A stretch of DNA of 64,000 bases from Sphingobacterium sp. xlx-96 (GTDB lineage: Bacteria; Bacteroidota; Bacteroidia; Sphingobacteriales; Sphingobacteriaceae). Each line of letters starts with the position of its first letter. Positions within the stretch are counted from its first letter, which is position 1. The stretch lies in contig NZ_WFKM01000002.1 of assembly GCF_011007365.1 (NCBI RefSeq), positions 1-64,000 of the forward strand. Reading direction: 5' to 3'. Position numbers and translations under genes: made by a program. Below the pieces are notes generated by a model. The model was not told the DNA's origin. It made no database searches and was given only the letters and a program-made list of their open reading frames with translations. This document shows positions 35,501 to 43,694 of this stretch, one piece after another.

Positions 35501-36586
35501 TTACTTGTTGGGAATTGACACTTTAAAGGAAGTTCCTTTCCCTAACTCTGACTGTACAGAAATAGTCCCTTGTAGTTTTGACAAAGCATTCTGAACATTG
35601 TAAAGACCGAAGCCCATACCCTCGGCCTCATTACTCGCTCTAAAGAAAAGTCTGAATATATCTTTTATGTATTCTTGCGAAATACCAATTCCTGTATCAC
35701 TTACTTCTATGATAGCGTGATCGTCTTTCACAATCACGGATAAGTCGACCCGCTTATCCAGATTGTCTTTACGTTGATATTTAAAGGCATTGGATAGCAG
35801 ATTGTGCAAAACGAGCTCAAGAACAGCTAAATCACTTTTAAATGTATCTCTCTGTTCGACAGTCACGTGAAAAGCCACTTGATTGTTCTTCGTGTACATT
35901 TTATAAAACTGAGCGATATTATCAAATAATGAATGAAAATCAATATTAGACAGCTCAAGTTCTCCTCGTCTAAGCAAGAAATAATCCCGCAAACTATTAA
36001 TATAGGCATCCAAACGCATCAAAGATCCTTCCATCAGCCCCAATATCTCATGCATACGTTCAATCTGATCAAAGCCCGCTGCCAACTTTATTGCGGTAAG
36101 AATACCTGTCAGCGGCTCACGCAAATCATGACTCACACTATAAGCAAACTTATCCAACTCATGATACGCTTTTTGCAGTTCTTCGTTTCTTATATCTAGC
36201 ATTGAGGTCGCAATATAAAATTTGTTTGCTTCCTCTATAGATGAGATTATTTCTTCCTGCTGCCAAGGCTTACGAACGAATCTAAAGATATGCCCCTTAT
36301 TCACCGCATCAACCACAGTTTCCATATCAGCATATGCCGTAAGTAAAATTCTTATAGGTCGAGGAAACTCCGTTCTGATCCGATGTAAAAAGTCAACTCC
36401 CAATTCTCCGGGCATACGTTGATCGCAGAATATAACCCGTATATCCGGATGAGCCAGCAAGATTTCTCTAGCTTCTGTCGTATTAGAGGCGGTATGAACC
36501 AGATACTGATATCTAAAGTTAGCTTTAAAACCAACTAGGTTATTCACCTCATCATCGATATATAATATCTCTGGAACTTCTTGCAT
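35501..36586 (-). CDS. receiver-histidine kinase hybrid (receiver first)
   Basis: A 361-residue cytoplasmic protein. Residues 1-120 are a receiver with D55 in VIFCDQRMPGELG and K106 in FVRKPWQQEE. A coiled coil leads to the HisKA part with H153 in SVSHDLREPLTG, then the ATPase domain with LLSNAFKYQ, DTGIGIS and GMGFGLYNV. The domain order implies it is itself controlled by phosphorylation, perhaps by the 7TMR-DISM kinase encoded 82 bp upstream in the same direction, and passes the signal on. It converges with the lone receiver gene after a 16-bp gap. Confidence 0.9.
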   Translation of the reverse strand: MQEVPEILYIDDEVNNLVGFKANFRYQYLVHTASNTTEAREILLAHPDIRVIFCDQRMPGELGVDFLHRIRTEFPRPIRILLTAYADMETVVDAVNKGHIFRFVRKPWQQEEIISSIEEANKFYIATSMLDIRNEELQKAYHELDKFAYSVSHDLREPLTGILTAIKLAAGFDQIERMHEILGLMEGSLMRLDAYINSLRDYFLLRRGELELSNIDFHSLFDNIAQFYKMYTKNNQVAFHVTVEQRDTFKSDLAVLELVLHNLLSNAFKYQRKDNLDKRVDLSVIVKDDHAIIEVSDTGIGISQEYIKDIFRLFFRASNEAEGMGFGLYNVQNALSKLQGTISVQSELGKGTSFKVSIPNK

Positions 36587-36668
36587 AAATTTGGTAATAA
36601 AATAGTGATAACCAAATAACCTTTAAACAAAGTTACGGAAATTTAGGCGATTTAAGCTTAATCTTTTC

Positions 36669-38828
36669 CTAGACGTCTTGCTTAATAGGAATAACTAATT
36701 TAAATAGTGTGCCTTCCCCAACCTCGGATTCAACAATAATTTTGCCCTCATGCTTTGCTATTGTATTGTACGCGATCGACATCCCCAGCCCAGTCCCCTC
36801 TCCAACATCTTTTGTTGTAAAAAAAGGTTCAAATATCTTTTCTCGAATATCATTTGGGATGCCTATACCATTATCCATAATGTTAATATAAATAAAAGAA
36901 TCATCATCGCAAACACCTGTCTCTATTTTAAGCTTTCCACCCGTATCACGATCGTACTTTTTGTTGATCGCATAAATAGCATTTGTCAATATATTTAAGA
37001 AAACTTGGTTTAACTTACCAGCGTAACATTCAATTTGCGGAATATCCCCATATATCTTCTCAACCTCTATCCCCTCTTTTATAATACTACCTAAAATAAT
37101 TAATGTAGACTCTAACCCTTCATTAATATCAGCATATTTCAGTGTGTCTTCATCCACGCGTGAAAAAATCCGAAGACTCTTTACAATTTCAGCTGTACGA
37201 CTTGCTCCATCATGCATTCCTCTAAGAAGAAAATCAACCTCTGTTTTCAAATAATCAATATCGATATCTTCTTTATATGCTTTGATTTGTGCCTGCTTTT
37301 CTTCTGTAGATAGTCCTTCGGCAAATGCTATACGTTCTACTTCATCTAAGGTACCCCAAACCATCTTAATATCCCGTTTTAGGGGAGCTACATTAGAGGT
37401 CACAAAATTAATGGGATTATTGATTTCATGCGCTACACCAGCGGTGAGTTGTCCTAAAGAAGCCATTTTTTCTGCTTCTACAAGTTGTGATTGCGTTTCT
37501 TTCAGATGCGTCAATGTAGTCTGCAAAGACTCATTAGATTCAGTCAACTCTCTCGTACGCTCATTAACTTTCTGTTCAAGTACAAAGTTTTGTTCGCGAA
37601 TTAGACGTTCGTTTTCTTGAGAGATTGTCAATTCTCTGGCCTGAGACTCTTCTTTCTCTTTGCGATAGATATTAATTTTATCTCCTAGGGCAAAAGATAA
37701 AAGTATAGCTTCAATAACAGAGCCTATCTGTATAGCCCTAAGCGTAAAAAAATTATAAGGCAGTACATTATAATCCTTTAGTACATAAACCAACACACTT
37801 AATAAAAAGATACACCAAGCAAATAAAAAGTACTTAGTTTGTCTATATTTTTCGCGCGATAAACGAAATGCCAATATCAATACAATAGTGGACCCGCCAC
37901 CAGCAACTACATTAACCATTTTATATGCAGGGATCATTACACCACCAATCAAAAGTCCGATTGCTACGACATATCCCACCAAAAATACATTCAGTAAAAA
38001 ATTGAACTTTGGAGAATCCTTTGCTGTCTGAAGAAATGATTTAACGAAAAAAATTGTAGCAATCCCTGAGAGTGCTCCCGAAAGAGTCAAAATCCTACTC
38101 GAAATCCAACTACTCTGTATCCGGAAAAGAGGTTCTAAAAGACCTAAAATAGCGAGCTGTGCAACTGTGACCCAAAAAATATAATTCACATACACGAAAT
38201 AGTGAGGCTCTTTCGTCGAAAAGTATAGAAATATATTATACAGTATCATGGATAACATCAATCCAATATAAATTGCTGAAAACACATCTGTCTGTAAAAG
38301 TGTTTTAAATAGGCCTTTCGCACTATGAACAGAAATAGGAACAGAAAGCTGCGTATTACTAAATAATTTAAGATAACAAGTTATTTCTTCACCTTTATTT
38401 AGCGGTATTTCAAACAGGAAAAATTGATGAGGATATTGTAAACTATTTATGTCGCTTTCAGAATTGATATGTACACTGTCAACAATACCATTTCTTACAG
38501 AATAAAAAACAACATCATCAATATTTGTTTGAGATAGGTTTATAATTAAATTATTTATATCAGATAAGTTCGTGACAGAAAACCGAATCCAATTATTTAC
38601 GTCTTCAGCTCCAAGATTAGGAACGGCTTTGTTGCTTTTCTTAAACAAATCCGGTTCTCTTTGTAACTTTTCAAAGGTTAACTGCTTCGTTGGATCCTTA
38701 AATATAGAAATATTTTTACCGATATACTCTCCGTCATTTTCTTTAAAAAACTTAAATCCCTCAGCAGAGTATGTATATAAAAATGGTATTAAAACCAATA
38801 AAGCTAACAGAAAACTCTTATTCTTCAT
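36669..38828 (-). CDS. 7TMR-DISM sensor histidine kinase
   Basis: A 719-residue membrane kinase. Signal peptide (1-22), extracytoplasmic 7TMR-DISMED2-type beta domain (about 35-170, similar to carbohydrate-binding folds), seven membrane helices (about 180-385), coiled coil (about 390-455), HisKA with H467 in LTAGVAHEINNPINFV, and an ATPase domain with LTNAIYAINKK, DNGIGIP and GTGLGMSIAY. These receptors sense soluble ligands outside the membrane. It follows the ThiF-like gene by 36 bp and precedes the hybrid kinase, so ligand synthesis, sensing and relay could all be encoded in this operon. Ligand unknown. Confidence 0.92.
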   Translation of the reverse strand: MKNKSFLLALLVLIPFLYTYSAEGFKFFKENDGEYIGKNISIFKDPTKQLTFEKLQREPDLFKKSNKAVPNLGAEDVNNWIRFSVTNLSDINNLIINLSQTNIDDVVFYSVRNGIVDSVHINSESDINSLQYPHQFFLFEIPLNKGEEITCYLKLFSNTQLSVPISVHSAKGLFKTLLQTDVFSAIYIGLMLSMILYNIFLYFSTKEPHYFVYVNYIFWVTVAQLAILGLLEPLFRIQSSWISSRILTLSGALSGIATIFFVKSFLQTAKDSPKFNFLLNVFLVGYVVAIGLLIGGVMIPAYKMVNVVAGGGSTIVLILAFRLSREKYRQTKYFLFAWCIFLLSVLVYVLKDYNVLPYNFFTLRAIQIGSVIEAILLSFALGDKINIYRKEKEESQARELTISQENERLIREQNFVLEQKVNERTRELTESNESLQTTLTHLKETQSQLVEAEKMASLGQLTAGVAHEINNPINFVTSNVAPLKRDIKMVWGTLDEVERIAFAEGLSTEEKQAQIKAYKEDIDIDYLKTEVDFLLRGMHDGASRTAEIVKSLRIFSRVDEDTLKYADINEGLESTLIILGSIIKEGIEVEKIYGDIPQIECYAGKLNQVFLNILTNAIYAINKKYDRDTGGKLKIETGVCDDDSFIYINIMDNGIGIPNDIREKIFEPFFTTKDVGEGTGLGMSIAYNTIAKHEGKIIVESEVGEGTLFKLVIPIKQDV

Positions 38829-38864
38829 AATTATGTTAGTTTTCGCAAAAGACTGTAGATCAAT

Positions 38865-39947
38865 CTAACCACCTACTATTTGTTCAACATCTAAATAATA
38901 ACGTCCAGAATTGACATTTCGCCCCAGCAAAATTCTTCGACACACTGCAGTAGTCATTGCTCCTCCTAAAATAACTTCTGAGGCTAATTGAGGCCAAGAA
39001 ACAATACTGCGTCTCATCTCAGGAATAGACTCTTTCATTTTCGACGAAAGATTTTCGGCGTCTACAATTTGCATCAGATACTTGAGTTTTTCAATATCGC
39101 TTAATGTCTTCAATTTTTCTAACGTCAAATCTTGAACAAAGCCGTGCAAAATCGGACGGTTAGGTTCCAAATCGAATCTTTCAATATCTAACATACCACG
39201 ATCGTTCGTATCCATTACAACAGGTATTCTAGCTTCCTTTGCTCTAAATCTGCTTTCCATTTTCACTTCGAAGCTATCACAAACCTCAACTAGCACATCG
39301 ATTCCTCCATGCTCGTAAAAAAAACGCTCATAATTATCACTATTTACACCTTCAGGAAAAAGTTCTACTTTTAAGTAAGGGTCTATCTCGGCAATTTCTC
39401 TTGCAGCAATAACGACCTTTGGCACTGACAGATTAAATACTCCCGTACGCAATCTATTCATATTGCTTAGATCCAGCGTGTCAAAATCTGCTAATCTCAA
39501 AACACCACATATCCGCTCCATAGCGATGGTTAACGCGATAGACTGTCCTACAGATAGACCTATGACACCTATTTTCTTACTTGATAAAACCTTATGCTCT
39601 TCTTTAGAAATCTTAAGCTGATTTCTATTTGTTCTTACCTCTATAAATTCATCTTCATCTAAAATATGAACTATTGATTTACGCCAAGAGTAATAAACCC
39701 AAACGCCATATTCGTCAAGAGTTTTTTCTTCTAACAACTCTTTAATATACCGTTGCTCATCTTCAAGACTTAATCCCATAGGATAACGACACCGAACTAA
39801 CTCCTTAAGCTGTCGCTCGATTTCATCATATGTAAAAGCAATCTCACCATCTTCTTGAAGCCTTTTAAATTGGTCTTTATCAGCAACATTTGAAAGCCTA
39901 AGAAATAATACTTTATAAGGAAATTTATTATCTAATTCATCAATCAT
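38865..39947 (-). CDS. ThiF/E1-like adenylating enzyme (Rv1355c-like)
   Basis: A 360-residue protein with an E1/ThiF/MoeB-type ATP-binding Rossmann fold at about 115-270: KKIGVIGLSVGQSIA as nucleotide loop, ADFDTLDLSNMNRLR with the conserved Asp, Asn and Arg, and VLVEVCDSFEVKMESRF with the Asp that follows the MoeB-style Cys. The first 115 residues are an extension unlike classic ThiF, with Arg- and Glu-rich helices. No CxxC zinc motif and no obvious thioester Cys beyond C223. So adenylation of a carboxyl group is plausible, but sulfur or ubiquitin-like transfer is not shown. It sits 21 bp after the acyltransferase gene and 36 bp before the sensor kinase gene. Confidence 0.75.
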   Translation of the reverse strand: MIDELDNKFPYKVLFLRLSNVADKDQFKRLQEDGEIAFTYDEIERQLKELVRCRYPMGLSLEDEQRYIKELLEEKTLDEYGVWVYYSWRKSIVHILDEDEFIEVRTNRNQLKISKEEHKVLSSKKIGVIGLSVGQSIALTIAMERICGVLRLADFDTLDLSNMNRLRTGVFNLSVPKVVIAAREIAEIDPYLKVELFPEGVNSDNYERFFYEHGGIDVLVEVCDSFEVKMESRFRAKEARIPVVMDTNDRGMLDIERFDLEPNRPILHGFVQDLTLEKLKTLSDIEKLKYLMQIVDAENLSSKMKESIPEMRRSIVSWPQLASEVILGGAMTTAVCRRILLGRNVNSGRYYLDVEQIVGG

Positions 39948-39968
39948 GTTCTCTCGGTAAATAGCTTT

Positions 39969-40781
39969 TTACATTATTTGAATGTCATCATCATTGATGT
40001 CGACTTCTAACGTAGTTCTTTTTTTTGTATTAGCAATAATTTTCTTCAAATCCCACTGGTCCATACCATCCAAATCGAGCTTGTATTGAATTTCGATTTC
40101 TTTCGATCTTAAGACTTCTATCCTCACACAGTTTTGATTCTCACGTAGAGCCATAATTGCCTTTTTATCCTCTTCAGATGCAAGATCTAAGGTTTGTACA
40201 TCGTCGAGAATCATAGTTGTAGCCAAAAGATCTAGTTTAGGATAATAAAAAGTTCCATTATTCCCAACACTTGTTTCTTGTCTATAGCCGACACTCTTCG
40301 TTAGACTTATCGTATAGGGCGCACAAAGGGCAAACAAAGATTTAATACCGATTTGCGGTGCTATTGCAATGGCAGCTCTTGTCAAGAAGATACTCCCGAT
40401 ACCATAACCGGCAATCTCCCTTGAATTCCACAGACCACATCCCTCTCCAGTCCCATCTTGCGCATAATCCCAAACAAGATCAAAGATCTTAGCATCCATA
40501 TTTCCCGTAGCTTCTTCAATAGGGAGTGGCTGAGAACCACCAGCGACATGTATCCGAGCTCCTCCATATACGTTTTCACCATCAAGAGACTCAACGATTA
40601 AAACAAAAGCTGCAGGATTGTACATCCAATCATTTTTGGACGAGGTAACTTTCTTTACTCCGATCGCAGTCAAGACGTGCGCATGCCCCTCAATAAAACG
40701 TTCACAAGTTTTAGGGTCATCGATAGCACGGAATGCTCTTAATCTAACGACAGGACGATCATCTTTAAATACTAATGCCAC
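39969..40781 (-). CDS. GNAT/LuxI-like acyltransferase
   Basis: A 270-residue protein whose residues of about 10-195 follow the GNAT topology, closest in pattern to autoinducer synthases and N-acyl amino acid synthases. FVLIVESLDGENVYGGARIHV is the strand pair, WNSREIAGYGIGSIFLTRA recalls the LuxI E-x-S-R strand and CoA/ACP-binding helix, and SLFALCAPYTISLTKSVGYR recalls the final strand-helix. The N-terminal VRLRAFRAIDDPKTCERFIEGH may carry the donor site. C-terminal 70 residues are unrelated. It is the first gene of a run with an E1-like enzyme and two kinases. The LuxI likeness is by eye only. Confidence 0.6.
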   Translation of the reverse strand: MALVFKDDRPVVRLRAFRAIDDPKTCERFIEGHAHVLTAIGVKKVTSSKNDWMYNPAAFVLIVESLDGENVYGGARIHVAGGSQPLPIEEATGNMDAKIFDLVWDYAQDGTGEGCGLWNSREIAGYGIGSIFLTRAAIAIAPQIGIKSLFALCAPYTISLTKSVGYRQETSVGNNGTFYYPKLDLLATTMILDDVQTLDLASEEDKKAIMALRENQNCVRIEVLRSKEIEIQYKLDLDGMDQWDLKKIIANTKKRTTLEVDINDDDIQIM

Positions 40782-40915
40782 GGGAACGGTTATATGTTAT
40801 TCGATTGAAAACAAAACTAATCAATAAAAATTAAATGTGTTAGATGTTAGACAGAAATATTTTTTTGAGATTGACATTCCAAAACAACTCACCTATTTTT
40901 CCTCTATTAAAAGAA

Positions 40916-41002
40916 TCTAAATGGATGAGGAGAGCTACAAAATTCGCTTTTATATTACGACACAATTATATTGCGTGTAAAGGCGAATTTATGTAGGTTT
41001 GA
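40916..41002 (+). repeat. palindromic promoter-bearing repeat, copy A
   Basis: Eighty-seven bases nearly identical to 62545-62629. Arms AAATTCGCTTTTATAT (40940-40955) and GTGTAAAGGCGAATTT (40975-40990) pair over 16 positions when read as plus-strand RNA, with G-U pairs rather than mismatches. The element ends in TAGGTTTG (40994-41001), a TAnnTTTG promoter box with a TTG 20 nt upstream (40971-40973). The gene at 41020 starts 19 bp further on. Confidence 0.8.
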
Positions 41003-41019
41003 ACAAAACTTATCAATAA

Positions 41020-41271
41020 ATGGAATTTGACAAAGCAACTCTGGTAAATATAGTTCTCGTAATCCACATGGCTCTCACCGGAATAATGCTGTTCCGTCTT
41101 TTTAAATTAAACAGTGCTACCGGTGGACAACTTATAATTACTTTCTTAGCATTAATAATTCCAGTATTGGGTCCTTCAATAATGATTTGGATATTTAATA
41201 AAGAGCTTGAAAAAAAATCAAAAAAAAACCTTAATTCAGGTTCAACAAAAAAATCAAAAAAGAAAAAATAA
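41020..41271 (+). CDS. small membrane protein with basic tail
   Basis: Eighty-three residues: two hydrophobic helices (about 8-26 and 36-59, the second LIITFLALIIPVLGPSIMIWIF) and a strongly basic, Lys-rich tail that should stay in the cytoplasm. The second helix with its IPVLGP motif resembles the N-terminal PLDc_N type of membrane segment. It is read from the repeat-borne promoter (40994-41001). Function unknown. Confidence 0.65.
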   Translation: MEFDKATLVNIVLVIHMALTGIMLFRLFKLNSATGGQLIITFLALIIPVLGPSIMIWIFNKELEKKSKKNLNSGSTKKSKKKK

Positions 41272-41285
41272 TCCGGCAACTTCTA

Positions 41286-42092
41286 TTAAGACACAACACT
41301 GGATCTATTTATATCAATGAGTTCAGACACACCAAACTCATCAAATTTGTCTAATAATGCTTCTGTGCCCATTTCAAGCTTAAATTCCATCTCATTCGTG
41401 AATAGCGGGATAACAGCGTAAAAATTAATTACCTTTCCATCACGGGCTTTCATACAAAGGAAATCATCTTCAAAAGATAGAAACGGAGGCAATAACAACA
41501 TACAGCCAAATCCCGTGTTAGCGATAGGTTCAGCATCCATCCCATTCGGTATCGTGTGACCATAACCAAGCCATGTTTTGTACTCATGTGGAAAACGAGC
41601 TAACATCTTGAGAAAATACACGGGCCAGTAATTGTTGTTATCTTGAAAATCCTCATCACCAATTTTCCAATCAACAGGCAACACAACCATTAGCTCAGCT
41701 CGCTCATATTCTTCCTTATCTTCGATTTCATCAGAAACAGTCATCGGAAAATCACTCATACCTGAGGTGACCAATATATTAAAAGGATATTCTGCAGATG
41801 GTTTAATCCAATGCACATCAATATGTACCAAATCAGAAATAATTTCATGGAAAACCATATCCGGTGCCCCAATATATTTAGACAAATGTTGCTCTATTTC
41901 TTCCAAATAAACACAGACTACCTCAGGAAATGAAAATCCTCGATCTCCCTCATCGGTATCCTCATAGCGATACACTCTAGATCCACCAGCAGTCACCTCA
42001 CTTTCGATCGAATTATTTTCGTCTTTATTCTTTTCATTTTCTAGTTCTGCGCCAGAAGAAATAATTCTCTTTACTTTGTTCCAAAAAGACAT
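41286..42092 (-). CDS. SUFU (suppressor of fused) domain protein
   Basis: A 268-residue soluble protein. After a polar N-terminal segment, residues of about 55-255 match the bacterial suppressor-of-fused fold: VHIDVHWIKPSAEYPFNILVTSGMSD, YERAELMVVLP, WPVYFLKMLARFPHEYKTWLGYGHTIPNG and the FYAVIPLFTNEMEFKLE end. In bacteria this domain is often found in immunity proteins of polymorphic toxin systems, but no toxin gene is next to it here. It follows the TonB-C-like gene by 7 bp, probably one transcript. Confidence 0.85.
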   Translation of the reverse strand: MSFWNKVKRIISSGAELENEKNKDENNSIESEVTAGGSRVYRYEDTDEGDRGFSFPEVVCVYLEEIEQHLSKYIGAPDMVFHEIISDLVHIDVHWIKPSAEYPFNILVTSGMSDFPMTVSDEIEDKEEYERAELMVVLPVDWKIGDEDFQDNNNYWPVYFLKMLARFPHEYKTWLGYGHTIPNGMDAEPIANTGFGCMLLLPPFLSFEDDFLCMKARDGKVINFYAVIPLFTNEMEFKLEMGTEALLDKFDEFGVSELIDINRSSVVS

Positions 42093-42099
42093 GCTTTTA

Positions 42100-42531
42100 T
42101 TAGTCTAATATAGCCCTTATTGACTGTTTAAATTTTGTACGAACAGGAACACCTTCTTTGGTTGCTGAAATCCATTTCGGAGACCTCTTCATAACCCGTA
42201 AAACCTCTTTAGCAAAATCCGGACTTATTTTATCCTTATTAACAACGGTAATATCACATACAGCCCCATCTTCGCAAACTGTGAATTCCAATATTGCTGT
42301 TTGTCGTACACCGTAAGTTACATACTCGGTACTATCCATATTTTGGGCTAGATTACTTACATTTAGATTATTCTGCAAGAATCTACTCCAAGCGTTAATA
42401 CCTCCCTTAAACTGTGGGGCCATATCAATATCAGCCACAATACTTGTATCTTGATACGAATTCAATTTTTTTTCTTTTGCATCCGAAGCTACCCCCCATA
42501 TACACAGCACAATAATAATTCCAACCCTCAT
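42100..42531 (-). CDS. secreted protein with TonB C-terminal-like domain
   Basis: A 143-residue protein with a short signal peptide (VGIIIVLCIWGVASDA) and a TonB_C-like fold: APQFKGGINAWSRFLQNNL at the start and TAILEFTVCEDGAVCDITVVNK, then AKEVLRVMKRSPKWISATKEG. Unlike real TonB it has no membrane anchor or proline-rich spacer. Such stand-alone domains are common in Bacteroidota periplasms, function unknown. The two Cys in CEDGAVC might form a disulfide. It precedes the SUFU gene. Confidence 0.75.
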   Translation of the reverse strand: MRVGIIIVLCIWGVASDAKEKKLNSYQDTSIVADIDMAPQFKGGINAWSRFLQNNLNVSNLAQNMDSTEYVTYGVRQTAILEFTVCEDGAVCDITVVNKDKISPDFAKEVLRVMKRSPKWISATKEGVPVRTKFKQSIRAILD

Positions 42532-42623
42532 AACTCTACTCTTTGTAGGTTTAAGTTAATAAAACTATTTGAATATCAAAAACAAAAAAAATATCGATTA
42601 TAAATATGGAGAGTAAGGTCGAT

Positions 42624-43607
42624 TTATCCTTTCGTTAAATTTTCAACATTTTTAAAAACACCGTTTTCATCCGTTAAAAAAGTCATTGGACGCTCCGGAT
42701 CTTTAATAATTTCGAATAAGGTATGTCCCCATGGCTTCCAGAAGTTTTCTAGCACCTGACCATACGTTTTAACCTGCCAATTATCAAATATTGGTTTCAA
42801 TGTCCAATCGGTCAAAGGCATCGGTTCTACGAAAACTGCAAGCGGAGTTTCCATATAGGTATATTCCGGCAAACGATTAAACAGATAAGCAGAATAAAAG
42901 TAGCGGGCGCATATCTCTTCAAATTGGATTGGGTGGAGCACTTGTCCACCTATATTTTGCAATGCATCCTCGTGATAGATTGCATTAGTCCCATTATCCT
43001 GTAGAGTTGCAATAATCGCAAAATCCCCCATACGTAACGAAAAGATCAGCGTATTGATTTCATCTCGGTACAAAAATGTATCTGGGGCATTGTTTACAGG
43101 AAACACCCGGATATCGAAAGGGTTTCTATGCTCAAATTCCATAGGGATATACAACGATTGCATCATCGCATGTAGATTCCTAAACTTATGCACCAAGGCT
43201 TGAGAAAAATTCATTTCCTCGCCAGTCAACATCGATTGTCTAATTCCGACCTGGATCTCATTAAACACCACACCATACAATATTTTTGAAATCCATTGAA
43301 ATAGTGTGATCTGATCCAACTGACTAACCGCATCGTATCCCGTCTTCATCGCCTCTTCTACCTCTTTCTCAACTCTCTCGATATGTAAGGAAGCACCTAT
43401 TGAACATGGCAATTGCAATTTATTATAGGTAATCATACTTTCATCGAGTAATTTGAAAGGCTTTTCTTCCAAATCGAAAGAACGCATCATCCAGACCGGA
43501 AAAACCTGGATACGCTCTTCATCAGAGCTCAATGTCTCACCTGTTAAAAAACAGGTGTGTAGATCGAACTTAAAATCTATAAAGGGGTTGTACAGTTTTG
43601 TTGTCAT
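42624..43607 (-). CDS. conserved protein of unknown function, 327 residues
   Basis: Soluble, no signal peptide, no motif I can name. It begins with KFDLHTCFLTGETLSSDEERIQVFP, where the Cys and following turn look like one half of a zinc-binding site, but no partner Cys pair is seen. Length and even composition suggest a real conserved protein. I choose ATG 43607 because a promoter box (43614-43621) overlaps the alternative TTG start at 43616. Function unknown. Confidence 0.7.
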   Translation of the reverse strand: MTTKLYNPFIDFKFDLHTCFLTGETLSSDEERIQVFPVWMMRSFDLEEKPFKLLDESMITYNKLQLPCSIGASLHIERVEKEVEEAMKTGYDAVSQLDQITLFQWISKILYGVVFNEIQVGIRQSMLTGEEMNFSQALVHKFRNLHAMMQSLYIPMEFEHRNPFDIRVFPVNNAPDTFLYRDEINTLIFSLRMGDFAIIATLQDNGTNAIYHEDALQNIGGQVLHPIQFEEICARYFYSAYLFNRLPEYTYMETPLAVFVEPMPLTDWTLKPIFDNWQVKTYGQVLENFWKPWGHTLFEIIKDPERPMTFLTDENGVFKNVENLTKG

Positions 43608-43613
43608 AAGCCG

Positions 43614-43621
43614 CAAAGGTA
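43614..43621 (-). promoter_or_regulatory. -7 box directly before the 43607 gene
   Basis: Minus-strand TACCTTTG fits TAnnTTTG and ends 6 bp before the ATG, so the message would have almost no leader, as for nth. Confidence 0.55.
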
Positions 43622-43694
43622 GAGTTTTACATTTTTAATTTACGACTATACGAAAGGATTGACTCTAATTTGACCATAGATTTCCTTCTTAATG

